DNA of 64,000 bases from Cadophora sp. MPI-SDFR-AT-0126 (Eukaryota > Ascomycota > Leotiomycetes > Helotiales > Ploettnerulaceae): positions 2,232,001 through 2,296,000 of the forward strand of contig JAGMVK010000008.1 in the NCBI GenBank assembly GCA_020747065.1, read 5' to 3'. How positions within the stretch are numbered: the first letter of the stretch is position 1; each line of letters begins with the position of its first letter. The notes under the pieces were generated by a model. That model did no database searches. It was not told the DNA's origin and saw nothing but the letters and a program-made list of their open reading frames with translations. Shown here piece by piece: positions 45,755 to 56,794 of the stretch. The position numbers were made by a program, and so were the translations under genes.

Positions 45755-47500
45755 ATGGAATTCATCAGAAACATTGGTCAGTGGGCAATGGGCAATGGAC
45801 TCAACAGGCTGCGACTTCTTTACGACAAATTTCTTCAATAGCATGAACGCCAAGATATGCTGGGAACTCAGCCCGCGACTGTCATCAAAGCATCAATAAT
45901 CTTTCCTTGTAACCATCTATTTGAGAATGTCACTCAAAGATGGCAAAGTTGGGAGGCGCCCAAATTCACGGCGGTGATAGTCGTGCAAACTGAAAGTGAT
46001 GTCCAGGAGACTGTTCGTCCATTCCTGATCTCAATCGTTGTCCTGCACCAGCTGATAACATCTACGTAGGTGAAGTTCACTCGCATGCATGATATACCAT
46101 TCCTTGCATACTCCGGTGGTCATGGAGCGATTGAAAGCCTAGGAGGTATGGACCATGGAATCCAAATTCGAATGACCGACATGAAGTCTGTCTCCATCGC
46201 GCCGGACGGGGAAAGTGCGACCATTGGCGGAGGAATTTATCCAAAGACTTGGTCGATACACTCTGGGCAAAACAAAAACAAACTCGTACGTCCAATCTAA
46301 TGAAAGAGCTCCAGCTGAAAGAAACACAGTCACTGGGTGCTGTGAATGTGTCAGCTTGATTGGACCCTTGCTTGGCGGCGGCCATGGATTCTTGCAGGGC
46401 TGCCACGGTCTCATTAGGGACAGCTTGATATCCGCTCATGTCGTACTCGCCAATGGATCAGTAGTTCTTGCTTCAGAAGATTCTCATCTAGATCTCTTTT
46501 GGGGTCTTCGAGGCGCTGGCCATAACTTCGGCATCGTGACGGAAGTCAAACACAAACTCTACGATGTCCCACCAAACGACAAATGGGCGACCAAGAGCTA
46601 TATCTTCACCGGTGAGAAAGTCGAAGAAGTATTTGAAGCGTCGAATACTTTGATGATTAATCAGCCTCCGAGTCTCTTGGCCTTTGCTTGGCTTTCTGAG
46701 GTCGATCCTAACGCTGTATGTTCTAAAAAGTGCTGATAAAATGGCAGCTTGCTAACTTCATTGAAGCCTGTAATATTCTCATTCGTTTTGTGCCACGGTC
46801 CAGAGCCAGAGCTAGACAAATTTTCGGCACTGTTTGACAAGTTTTTGTCTCCAGTGCCTGTCGATTCAAAGCTCGTCGATTACCCGCAACTTGGAAACGG
46901 ATACGATGGTTTGGCATGCGGTCATGGATCCGTCAGTCTGCGTTTTCCCATCGGGGCGAAAGCATACAATCACAAAGCTCAGAGAGCTGCATACGATAAA
47001 TTCGCACAGGTCACATCTGAGATTCCAGCTCTCAATGGCTCGTTCTTTCTTTTCGAAGGATATTCCACCCAAGGCGTCAAGGCCGTGCCGGAAAAAAGCA
47101 CGGCTTTTCCCCACAGACAGGATAATCTGTTGATGTAAGTCTCTTTCTGCTTTCTCCAGGCTGAAACAGAGGCTTCGCTAGGAGTCAGAAGGATTGACAA
47201 ATACGCAGAGCTCCAGTCATAGTCTACCAGCCCAATGCGACACTTGACCCCATTGCTATACAAGCAGGTAAAGACATTCGCAATATCATTTTTGAAGGCG
47301 AAAGAAGCTCAGAGTTCCACACTTATGTGGACTATGCCCATGGCGATGAGACATTGGAAGAAATGTATGGATATGAAGAATGGAGGTAAGAGAAGCTGCA
47401 GCAGCTGAAATATTTGTATGATCCGGAGGCGCGTTTCAATTTCTACGCCCCAATTAGACCAGGAAGATCATCGCAGAAAAAGGTTCGAGACGAACTCTGA
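45755..47500 (+). pseudogene. FAD-linked oxidoreductase (berberine-bridge-like), decayed
   Basis: Five exon pieces match the FAD-binding oxidoreductase family: to 46012, 46070-46285, 46330-46715, 46767-47134 and 47209 onward. Family blocks include KASIIFPCNHLFENVTQRW, DIPFLAYSGGHGAIESLGG, VSLIGPLLGGGHGFLQG, FWGLRGAGHNFGIVTEV and, at the end, YLYDPEARFNFYAPI. There are three lesions. A TAG at 45839-45841 interrupts exon 1 after the ATG at 45755, although a later in-frame ATG at 45857 could start. One base appears to be missing near 46246-46250, because the frame must change to read LVDTLWAKQKQ. A TAA at 47387-47389 cuts off the conserved C-terminus, which stays open for 36 more codons to a TGA at 47498-47500. 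No signal peptide is visible, unlike the intact relative. Confidence 0.8.
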
Positions 47501-48059
47501 GCTTGAAATGATAAAATAAAGCTGCTAACTAAGAACGTCATGAGTTGTCAACCTGGCCTGTACACGTTGCGAAGTCATTTGTCTCTCTTCCAACAATCCA
47601 GAAACCATTCTTCAGTGTGTGGTATGAGATTCTTTTACCGCTTCTGTGTATTTCGCCCCCCGTCCCTTCCTTCTCTTTGTTGGGTTTCCGAAGCGACACT
47701 TCGATTACATCCCGCACTTCATTGGCACAAAGCATTTGTTAGGTCACTGAAAGGTTCCATTGTTGAAAGATAAAGCCCTTCGACCACAAAAGTTTCAGTG
47801 AGTGAATCACATAATGGCCTTTATCTTTCCAGTCGTCACAGGATGTATCTTTATATACAAGTTTGCTAGCCCTAGAATTTGGTTTTCGAGATATTATGTC
47901 CTAAGTGTCTGTTTCCACTTGGCCGACTACCGGTTCTATATAGGTAGGTCAACTCTCAGTGCCAGACACACTCTTCTCACAGCATTGGGATACTGAATTG
48001 GAGTTCTCAAATTTATATATATATATATATATATATCCCATAAAAGTACCTAAGGCGAG
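47501..48059. other. Intergenic region with TA microsatellite
   Basis: About 560 bp; only the TA repeat at 48014-48036 stands out. Confidence 0.5.
48014..48036. repeat. TA dinucleotide microsatellite
   Basis: A run of alternating T and A just upstream of the possible secreted-protein frame at 48060. It could also serve as a TATA-like promoter stretch, which is speculative. Confidence 0.85.
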
Positions 48060-48524
48060 ATGGGTCATTGTCGGATTTTGTTCCTCATGCTAGCATGCTT
48101 TTTGCTCTTCCAAATCGTCTCTTCCTGTCCCCTTCCAATCTACCCTTCCAGCTCTATCCTCCCCCTCTGGAATTTGAATCTCCTAGAACATCTTCCTCTG
48201 AAGTTTCAATGTACTTCGAAATTCAAGGTCAAGCCAGCGGCTGGATCGCGCTCTTCGTTTTGTCTGAAGCTCAAGAAAGGGATAAGTCTCAAACTCGAGA
48301 CCACGAGTACCTGTGGACTGAAACTCAAGGTTAAGGTCACATTCAGACTTGAATTTATGGTTCTCCTTGACATCGATCACATATATTTGACACCTATGAA
48401 GGATACATGCTCAGCAGGGAAGAGCTGGCTCTTCAGCGAAAAGGTAAAATCAGTTCCAGCGGGGTCGGGCGGATTAAAGGTGAAAAGTGGCGAGAAACTT
48501 TCTTGGTCGTACAAATTGCTTTGA
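48060..48524 (+). CDS. Possible small secreted Lys-rich protein
   Basis: A 154-codon single-exon frame. The first 22 residues (MGHCRILFLMLACFLLFQIV) form a convincing signal peptide, followed by SSCPLP. The rest is Leu/Lys/Ser-rich with alternating hydrophobic-basic strings (SKFKVKP, LKLKKGISLKLE, LKLKVKVTF), which could form amphipathic beta strands. The underlying DNA has recurring TTGAAGTTT / CTGAAACTCAAG-like words on both strands, so the pattern may be a by-product of a degenerate DNA repeat. No family is recognised and no relative is in the window. The start lies 24 bp after a TA repeat. Coding status is uncertain. Confidence 0.35.
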   Translation: MGHCRILFLMLACFLLFQIVSSCPLPIYPSSSILPLWNLNLLEHLPLKFQCTSKFKVKPAAGSRSSFCLKLKKGISLKLETTSTCGLKLKVKVTFRLEFMVLLDIDHIYLTPMKDTCSAGKSWLFSEKVKSVPAGSGGLKVKSGEKLSWSYKLL

Positions 48525-48969
48525 TACCAAGACATAGATATACAATGAATCATCAAAAGCGGCAGGTCGCACCAAGATAGCAGGAAACAAGAACGTGTAT
48601 CCATGTGAATGTAAATTCGAGAATTGAGACAGAATTAAACATGGTACCTTTGATGAGATTCAAAAGCAATAACTATTCACTTTATCATCAATGTAAACTC
48701 TAAGACACACGCATACCGCGCAGTGACATCAAGTAGACTCGCGCGCTGAATATTCACCGTCACCTCTTGCAGATAGTGCCACATGAATTGGCTTGCTTGG
48801 CTTCAGCCTAAGCAAGGGACATTTCTCATTCAGTCATGCTCGAAGGTGAGGCTAGACAAGTACACGTACAGTGCCTTCGAGAATAGTCAATTCTTGCCCA
48901 AAATCTCGAAAATTTGATCACGACCAAGACCCCATCGTCTGCGACAATTTCGACACCTCTACCACTATC
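48525..48969. other. Intergenic region, no gene seen
   Basis: About 445 bp before the first BTB gene; nothing recognisable. Confidence 0.5.
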
Positions 48970-49872
48970 ATGCGTTCCCCAAGCTCCACACCAGACTCGA
49001 CCGCACCATTGTCTTCGTCTCTGACCACGATGGAGGGAGCAGACAGAAGCGCCAAAAAAGCATCATCGCCCGCTCTGCACTCATCCGGAACTCTGAGGGG
49101 TATGAGCAGCACGCCGGTGCCAGAGTCTTCGCAAGGTCGCGCGCAGGCAAGAAAGAAGAAGATTCCGAGCCTAAGGTACGTCTGAGAAACACGCATTAGG
49201 TGCATGAACGTGTGCAAGCTAATTCATATCAGACGTCCCCAGAGTGTGGTCACCGTGGTCGTTGGTCCGGAAGAGTTGGCAGAGTCATTCATCATACACA
49301 AGGATATGATCTGTCATCACTCTTCCTATTTTGCGAAGGCATTCAACGGCAAGCTTCTCGAAAGCAAGACCCAGACGATGACCATACCTGACGTCGACTC
49401 AAATATTTTCGGACTCCTGGTGGAGTAGTTCTACGCACAAAAGATCGACACTGATCCGAAAGACCGCGATGGCAACGTCATCCTCCTTGCACAATTTTGG
49501 ATTCTCGCACACAGATTCGGTGTACCCACACTGCAAAACAATATCATGGATGGTCTCAGGCCCTTGGTAGAGTGCATTGAAGGCGAAGCGTTGAAAGGAT
49601 TCTTACATTACGCATATGACGTAGAAGGGGAAACGATGTTGAAGAGACTCGCTGCGGACAGAATGGCTTGGGCGACAAGTGCAAAAGGCCTTCAGGTCTG
49701 GATGTCGGGGGGACACTTGCCGGAGGGTTTATTGGAGGATATTATCATGAGCTTGAAGAAAGATCATGTACACGGTCTTGAACCAACGACGAAATTCGGC
49801 ACATTCGGTTCCGCAAAGGAGTATTATGTTGGCGAGGAAGAGAAGGTCGTTATCCCAAAGCAGGAAAAGTAA
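48970..49872 (+). pseudogene. BTB/POZ-domain protein, copy 1, in-frame stop
   Basis: Two exons (48970-49175 and 49233-49872) join in phase. The product would be about 281 codons, with a Ser-rich N-terminus, then a BTB domain starting RRPQSVVTVVVGPEEL and containing FIIHKDMICHHSSYFAKAFNG, the usual hallmark of fungal BTB proteins, and a C-terminal helical part (LAQFWILAHRFGVPTLQNNIMD). A TAG at 49426-49428 interrupts the frame at LLVE-stop-FYAQKI. The two paralogues downstream have Trp at this point (TNWLYTQ, VHWLYYQ), so a single TGG-to-TAG change explains it. The reading frame is otherwise open to 49872. It is therefore a recent pseudogene, a truncated protein, a read-through candidate or a sequence error. 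Confidence 0.75.
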
Positions 49873-51803
49873 GATCGTTCTTGGACCTGTATCTGACAGA
49901 GGATCATAGCAATGAAACCATCATTTGTTGTCTAATACTTTCGCAACTGCAAGAAGTTTTATAGCAGCATGACTTCTACATACACTTTCTATGCTAATGT
50001 TGACTTTCAGTGACTAACAGTATTAAGCGAACATATGAAACCATCTCCGAAAGCAAGCAGAGTCAGAATAGCCCTCGAAGCCAAGAGTCTTCATTTCAGA
50101 GAAGCAAGTTTATCATTCAATTTGGCTTGCGGACAACCTTAAGCCACGACCTCCATGAGTAGGTTACATGAAGCTCGATAAAATGTTGCAAATGCAGATG
50201 GCGCAAAAAATTTGTGTCGGAAACTTCGGCTGCGAAGGATCATCATGATGGCTCGAGAACGAAGGTGAATGGGAGCCGATGCGACTTGGTCCTCGGGCAA
50301 CCCTTACTCAAGTCACATTCCACGTGATGATGTCTGATCACTAGAACAATTCAAATTATCACCACCAGAAATGCCAGATAGTGAATTAGGGAGACCTAGT
50401 CTTCATCAATTTGACGTTTTCCTTGCACGGAACCTTTTGACTTTGACGATCATTGGCCTGAATGAATGCGGCGCAGGTTCTGCTCACCCATTCTCTGGAA
50501 AGCCTAGTCGTATTTACAGATCCTTCAGCAAAAAAAGGCCTATGGGAATTCCAACACAAGTTTTGCCATCTTTATGCTTTATACTCGCGTTATTGCCACA
50601 TATGTAGCCTAGACTTTTCATCATTAAATTCTGGCCCGGAAATCAACATTGGCTGATAGTAAGTCGGATGTTGACCCAGAAGCAGTCCATTGGAAGGCTT
50701 CGAGAGAACCGTCAAGGCATAGGGAAAAACTTTAGATCTCTGAAGCATCTTGGACGGCAATCATCATTACTCTCCATCTAGAATCCGGAGTCCCTACACA
50801 TTGTGATGCTGGTAATATTTTGTGATATTGCTACTGATACATGATGGTGCTTGGTTTTTCGCTTCGTGGGTGATTGCGCGATAGAGGGCCTTTCCCAATT
50901 CGGCAGTTTGTTTGATCGAGCTTAGCGAGCACTAGCCTTTCCCCATTTCCCGGGTTCATCAACTCACAGTGACAGCAGTATGCAAGAATAGAGCTCTCCA
51001 AATTCTCGTGTTAACAATGAATTACCTCCGTATTCTCATTCTAGAAGCTGAAGGCTGTTGCCTCTCCCACGATCACGGTCCTATCGAGGAACATTGAGCC
51101 AGCTCAGACAGAAGTTGTCTAAAGGCCAAAGAATCAAGATAATTGGATTGATCAGATAATTTGTGGCGGTACAGAACTGAAATTGAGATTGTTTCTCTCC
51201 TAGGAGGTGGGCGAGGGCATCTTTCCACAGGAAAATGTCGCTTGTTATTGGGGCAATCTTCATCGAGCAACGCTTGCAGAGTAAAGATGGAGAAGAAGAG
51301 ATGGAATTTGGGGCCTGATATAATGCCTAGCATCACATGGTGAAAGTACGCCTTTCTACATTAGAAACTACCTAACGTCACAAAACGAGCTAGCACATTG
51401 GATGATAACGATTAACAAGGATTTGACAACGTGGGACAAAACGAACATCTTAATCTCTATTACTGGTAGGCATCAATTGGATACATTTTTAAATATTGAG
51501 GTTCGGCAGATGTTGACTTCAGCTTTTTCTTCATATCATCCAAAATATTTCGCTCGACCTTGGCCGCCTCTCAGAGAGTCTTGCGTATCTAGACTCTGGA
51601 TATATGAAGTATGAAGAGCTTTTATCAGACTGACCTTTAGGTAGAGGAAAGTTCAACTCAATTCACTTTCATATGAGATTAGTATTCACTTTACTCCTGC
51701 TTAGCCGCCGTCTTGGCCCAGCCCTTTCAGACAATAAATAAGATCACCTTTTCCACCCCTTTTGACCTCTCTTGTACAACAACACCAGCTTTGAATTTCA
51801 GAC
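49873..51803. other. Intergenic region, no gene seen
   Basis: About 1.9 kb between BTB copies 1 and 2. Small frames at 50371-50656 and 51073-51343 are domainless. Confidence 0.45.
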
Positions 51804-52603
51804 ATGGCAAGCCAATCTATTCATGAGACATCATCAATTGGTAGCGGTGAAGGTGGTCCAATGGTGTCAGCAAACAACAGTCCTGTTCATCCTGCTCGCC
51901 AGACCCGTCCAATTCCTCCAAGTCTGAAGTAAGGCACATTCAGCGGTGCGATCTCATTCAATCAAAGAGTTAACTGACATGCCCCAGCTGCCCTCAACCG
52001 GTGGTCACCATCATACTGCGCCAAAAGAACCTGTTCACCGATTTATTCATGGAAGCCAAATTCTGCATCCACAAGGACTTCATCTGTTACCACTCACCTT
52101 TCTTCGCGGCAGCTTTCACAGGACATTGCGTTGAAGGCGAAAGCCAGACTATGAGTTTCGATGATGTTCATCCTCCGACCTTTGGAGTTTTTACGAATTG
52201 GCTATACACTCAAGCTTTAAAAACCCGAGCTGGAGACAATCTTGATGATATTTGGAACCTTACAGAACTGTGGATCCTCGCACAACGCTTCCTCATGCCA
52301 AAACTGCAGAACCAAATCATGCTCCGTTTATACCCGACCTTGAAACGATATTCTGGTACTCGTTCTATCAAAGATCTCGGAAATCGTGCCAGCCAACATA
52401 AATCTGATATGTTGAAGAGGTTGCACTTGGACAAGGTAGCTGCTATACAATGCGAGGAGAGGTTCAATAAATTGACTGAGGACCTTGGGCCCCAAGATCT
52501 CCTTCAACTCGCTCGACTCTTGAAAGCCAAGCAAATCGAAGGCGTTAAAGAGATGAAGCCTGTGAAGGAATACCTCCTACCGGTTGAAGCTGCGAACAAT
52601 TGA
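51804..52603 (+). CDS. BTB/POZ-domain protein, copy 2
   Basis: Two exons (51804-51928, 51988-52603) give a predicted 246-residue protein. A short Ser/Pro-rich N-terminus leads into a BTB domain at about 42-145: PQPVVTIILRQKN, KFCIHKDFICYHSPFFAAAF, DVHPPTFGVFTNWLYTQAL and LWILAQRFLMPKLQNQIM. The C-terminal part is helical and charged. BTB proteins dimerise and often act as adaptors for Cul3 ubiquitin ligases; this fungal type is abundant and mostly uncharacterised. Exon 1 ends in phase 2 and the CCCCAG acceptor restores NCPQPVV, matching the intron position in the two neighbours. The gene appears intact. Confidence 0.85.
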
Positions 52604-53489
52604 CGGATCCTCACTCAATCAGTGCTGGGCTTGTGCTAGGGTATGGCGGGTCTGGAGAGGGCTTAGGGGTTGTTTGGGATTGCTAGGCCAGGTTAGAGGT
52701 ACAATAAGCCTTACGTCGAAGCCACTGGAGAGCTCTACAATAAAGTTCATTCTATCTAGGCAGACTAGACTTCGTTTAAGAAAGGAGTTCATCTTCTTGG
52801 ACCAGTATATGATGTTGCATTATAGTGACCAAGTGACCAAGCCAACCCGTGACGTCTAGGGAACGGAGGAAACCTAGTGGTCCCTCGCCAATGTCCCACT
52901 CCTCCTTGATGTCTTCTCACTTTCATTTTAAGCTTGAAACGCAAAGTGAATTCTCCCACACTAGCTTAGAACCCTTCACATCTTGCCTCCGCCACACTTC
53001 AGAGCACCGCAGAACTTCAGCATCATAAGATCTCTCTTACTAGAGGTCGTCGACACCGTTTGATAATCTCTACTACGTATGGTCACAGGAGCCTCGAAGT
53101 GATTCTTCTAACAGACCAGGCCTGCTGGTCTCTTAAGCTTTCCCCAAGCACGAGTTCAGGCTTCCCTCCCCACCCTAGCGATTGAGCTTCCAATTTCTTC
53201 GCCCTCGACGTTGATCTCAACAAACACAAGCAGCATCAATGCATTTTCCCAACAGCGGATTATTTAAGCACAACTATTCAGCACGAAAGAACGCGGTACT
53301 GGCTCTGTTCCTTCCCAGATCGACCTGTCGTCCAAGATCCATCGTCAGCTTTAGATTACGAGTTCAGCTTCTCGTTTCATATTCAGTTGATCTTCGTCGT
53401 TGGCTCTTCCACAAGGTCTGATCTGGAAGCAAATCCCATTCTTCTCACGGCTATCACTCAAGGACTTGCTGTCAGCCCTCACTGCAACG
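52604..53489. other. Intergenic region, no gene seen
   Basis: About 890 bp between BTB copies 2 and 3; pyrimidine-rich towards the start of copy 3. No gene seen. Confidence 0.5.
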
Positions 53490-54222
53490 ATGGCCCCGAG
53501 ATCTAAAAATCGACATGTAGATCATCGACCGAATCCAAGTATAGAGTAAGCTTCCTTACGCACTGTGCGATCTTCAAAATCTAATCTGTATCAGGTCTCC
53601 CCAATCAATGATCAAAATTGTGATCGAATCGACCGAGACTTCTGCTGCGTCCGGATTGCCAATCGAACCGGAGACGGAGTTTAATGTTCACAAAGCTTTC
53701 ATCTGCCACTATTCTCCCTACATCGCCAAAACACTCACGAAGCCTGAACAGATAGAAATTCGTATCGATGACTCCTCCCCGAAAGCGTTCGGTATCTTCG
53801 TTCATTGGCTATACTATCAGAATCTAGGCTCGCTGGAGGGTGATCCAGACTTCTACCTCCTCTGTGAAGTCTGGATGCTAGCCAAACGGTTTTGGGTTCC
53901 GAAACTCCAAAATATGGTCATGGACAGTCTCCACAAGGTAGCCGAGGATAATGACAGCGAAGGAGTCATTCGCGTCAACGACGAGAGTGGTTTCGTAGCG
54001 CATTCCTGGTCGGACGAGCTGAAAAACTTCCTACTTGACATGATGGTTACAACAAAGATACCATCTGTCCTCGAACAGCTGTGTAAATATGTGAGCAAAG
54101 ATATGGTCAAGGATGCTTTCTTAGCTAGAGTGTTTAGGGAACTCGAGGGAAATGCCACCGGTCTTGGCCCAGCATCGGATTACTACGTGCCCGATCTAGC
54201 CACTGAAACCGACACTGAATAA
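53490..54222 (+). CDS. BTB/POZ-domain protein, copy 3
   Basis: Two exons (53490-53545, 53595-54222) give a predicted 227-residue protein. After a short basic N-terminus (MAPRSKNRHVDHRPNPSIE) the BTB domain contains PQSMIKIVIES, EFNVHKAFICHYSPYIAKTL, DDSSPKAFGIFVHWLYYQNL and EVWMLAKRFWVPKLQNMVMD. The C-terminal region contains KIPSVLEQLCKYVSKDMV and is probably helical. The intron sits at the same place, just before the Pro-Gln of the BTB core, as in copies 1 and 2, which supports common descent. No signal peptide or membrane span. A Cul3-adaptor role is a family-level inference. Intact. Confidence 0.85.
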
Positions 54223-55286
54223 GTGGACTTTGGGGGCAAGCTGTGAATCATCGTCGGGGCAGAATGGGTGGGAATGAAAGGGTGGTATCATTGACATGGA
54301 GTCTTTTTCAGAGGTTTCAGGGCTTTAGAGATAGGCTCTGGTATTGACTGGGACGTCTGCTGTGTGCAGAAGTGGCGGGATGGCTGGATCTGGCAGGCAC
54401 ATGCAGAAGTCATGCAAACTCTGCTCTTTCCCCAGTCGATACTTTAAATTGCAAGGAATTGACGTGCCCCGATGGCACTCTTCATCACCCTTGACAAGGA
54501 GATGAGGTGGTTCTTACTTCCGCAAATTTGAAAACAGTACGCACCAATGTCTGCAACCATTCCTGTGACTTTCAACCAAAATGGGTAGCCTGGCAAAAGC
54601 CCAGAATCCTCAAGGGGAGTCTCGAACCAATAGACACTCTTTCCCAAGGCTCTCACGATTCATACCCCATCATCTCAGATCCCCAACGGTCCTTACTCTC
54701 ATCCCAGAACATCTTTCTCACCCTGGGCGAACAAAATCCAATTGATCCCATCATATTGCTGCCCTCTCTCTGACAAAACCCCCTTAGCCCAAAGTCGACG
54801 CGGCATGCTCATATCCACATAAGGAACACTCCGTATATTTGAAGTTCCAATTATTACGGAATTTGAAAACTTTACACTAACCAGACCCCCTCTGACATGA
54901 CTTCCCCCCCTCCCGCTTGTTCTTCTTCTGATCCTTAGTTTTAGTCAAGGCTGTTTATACTGTTGGATATGAAGACCATGAGTATGTACATGCTCCGCTG
55001 CCTCCAGTTCGACTTGTTGTGGGCTCTCATTCGCCATTGACATAGGTAATCCAGGTAGGTACTGTTTACTTGGTGCTTTCCTAGGGTTTTGCTTTGGATG
55101 CATGTCCTGGGCACTTCCTCGTTGACCCTGTGTCTTCAACGTAAGTCAGTAGGAATGTGAGCTTGCTCACTTGTGATTAGAGAGAATGCGGGTTGAATAC
55201 ATTAATATGTGGATTCTCAATCGACTTCTCATCTCATCTATACGGAAACAATCATTATTCATTCATTACCGCTATACTCCACTTCC
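54223..55286. other. Convergent intergenic region, no gene seen
   Basis: About 1.06 kb between BTB copy 3 and the 3' end of the RING-CH gene. No gene seen. Confidence 0.5.
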
Positions 55287-56794
55287 CTACTTCTTCACCC
55301 CCTTCTTCCCCACATAATCCAACACCTTCCTCTTCCCGAAATCCTTCGCTTTCCTCCACTTGCAGTACAACGTAACCATATCCTTCAACACCACAAAAAG
55401 ACAACCACCAACCACACTTCGTCCCCACTTCTCCCTCAGCAATCCACCACCGATTCTCTCTCTCCACTTCAGCGGCATCGTCTTGATAACCTCACCCATT
55501 GCAGAAGAAATAGCGGGGAATGCCAAAGCGCCCATGACAGTCGTGGCGATGTACGCAGCGCTGACGTCTTGATGTAGAGCCCAGCGATTGAGGCGTCTTG
55601 GGGCGGGATCATTAACAATCGCAACGCGAGGTTGAACTCCTTCATCGTTCTCAGCAGCTACTGCGCCATCTGCTGCTGGAGCTGGGACGTCAACTTCCTC
55701 GTGGACCCATTCGACGTCGAAGATTGCGCGACCGTCGTCTTCGGCTGCCTGGTTCTCGATTTGCTCTGCTGTTTCGCCATCGCGGGGACGGCGTTGCACG
55801 GCGCGATCCCATTTCTTTTCGAGGTCGGAGAAGGTGTGCTGGTAAAGAGCGTTGTAGAATTTTTTGAGGACAGGAATAGTGGCGAATGTTAGGCCAGGGC
55901 TTGGGGGCCAGGCGAGGTTAAAGTGAGGATGGGCTTTTTGGTGGTTAAGGAAGTACTAGTGATAAAGTTAGCGTTGCCAAAGCGTTGAGTGGTAATGGAA
56001 CATACAATTGGGAGGAGAATGCCAGATGCTTGGTCCGCGAGACTTGTGCGGAGGAGTATGAGGGAGGGACCAATTAATGGCATGGATAGAAAGAGGCTAT
56101 AATTCTTGACTCGGAGGATCGTCGGAAAGAAGGGATCGAGAACGTGTAATAGTTTAGCCATCCTTCCTCGTGCTGAGTATTGGTTTATTCTTCCCAGTTC
56201 GATTTGACCTCCTAGAAGTGATCTCGCCTGCTCGGTGCCAAATACCGTGATTGTTGAATTGAGACCGTATACTAGCAATCCGGAATACAAGCAGCCTATC
56301 AATCCACTGACAGCCGTAGGAAATATCAAGCTCTTTGCCATATGCTGCACTGATCCGTAAAGTGATACAATAGGGTCGCGAGGTCGTTGGATGTTGAATT
56401 CCGCTTTACATTGTGGACATTCAATCGTGGTCTTAGGGACGAGGTCTCCCCGTCTGGGTGCTTCCTGATCTGCAATCCATTCCAGTAGGCAGGATTCGTG
56501 TGCAGTCAAGGAGCAGGGACACGGATTTCGCCATTCCGAATCCTCGGGTCTGTCATCTGTATCGTCCTGTTGACAGATCCAACATCTGCGGGGTTCCGTG
56601 GCTTCGGGAGCAGGTTTGGATGCCTCGATGGCCGAGGCTGCAGGGACAGATCTTTGTGGGTGATTGAGAGGTATCGATTGCGATTCGACGGTGCTTTCTT
56701 CTCTCGCAGACGCTTCTGCAGCTGGGGAGGAAGCTGTCTGCTCGGTGGGGGTGGAGCGTCTTCGTGAGGCTTGAGAGGGGGCTTGTGAGGTCAT
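55287..56794 (-). CDS. RING-CH (MARCH-type) membrane E3 ubiquitin ligase
   Basis: Two exons (56794-56006 and 55955-55287) give a predicted 485-residue protein. A Ser/Ala/Pro-rich N-terminus is followed by a RING-CH zinc finger with ligands Cys71, Cys74 (CWIC), Cys92, Cys94 (NPCPC), His99, Cys102, Cys126 and Cys129 (CPQC), the C4HC3 order of MARCH-type ligases. Hydrophobic stretches follow (SLIFPTAVSGLIGCLYSGLLV, YSLFLSMPLIGPSLILL and, near the end, YIATTVMGALAFPAI and SVVGGCLFVVLKDMVTLY), so the protein is multi-spanning. Members ubiquitinate membrane proteins at the ER, mitochondria or endosomes; the compartment here is unknown. The intron is phase 0 (ATT|GTATGT..ATCACTAG|TAC) and restores YFLNHQKAHPHF. 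The gene diverges from the glycosyltransferase gene. Confidence 0.88.

Noticed and set aside
47387..47410. GTAAGA at 47386 as an intron donor that would remove the premature stop
   Set aside because: The nearest in-phase acceptor would give an intron of about 16 nt, far too short, and the sequence after the stop matches the family without interruption.
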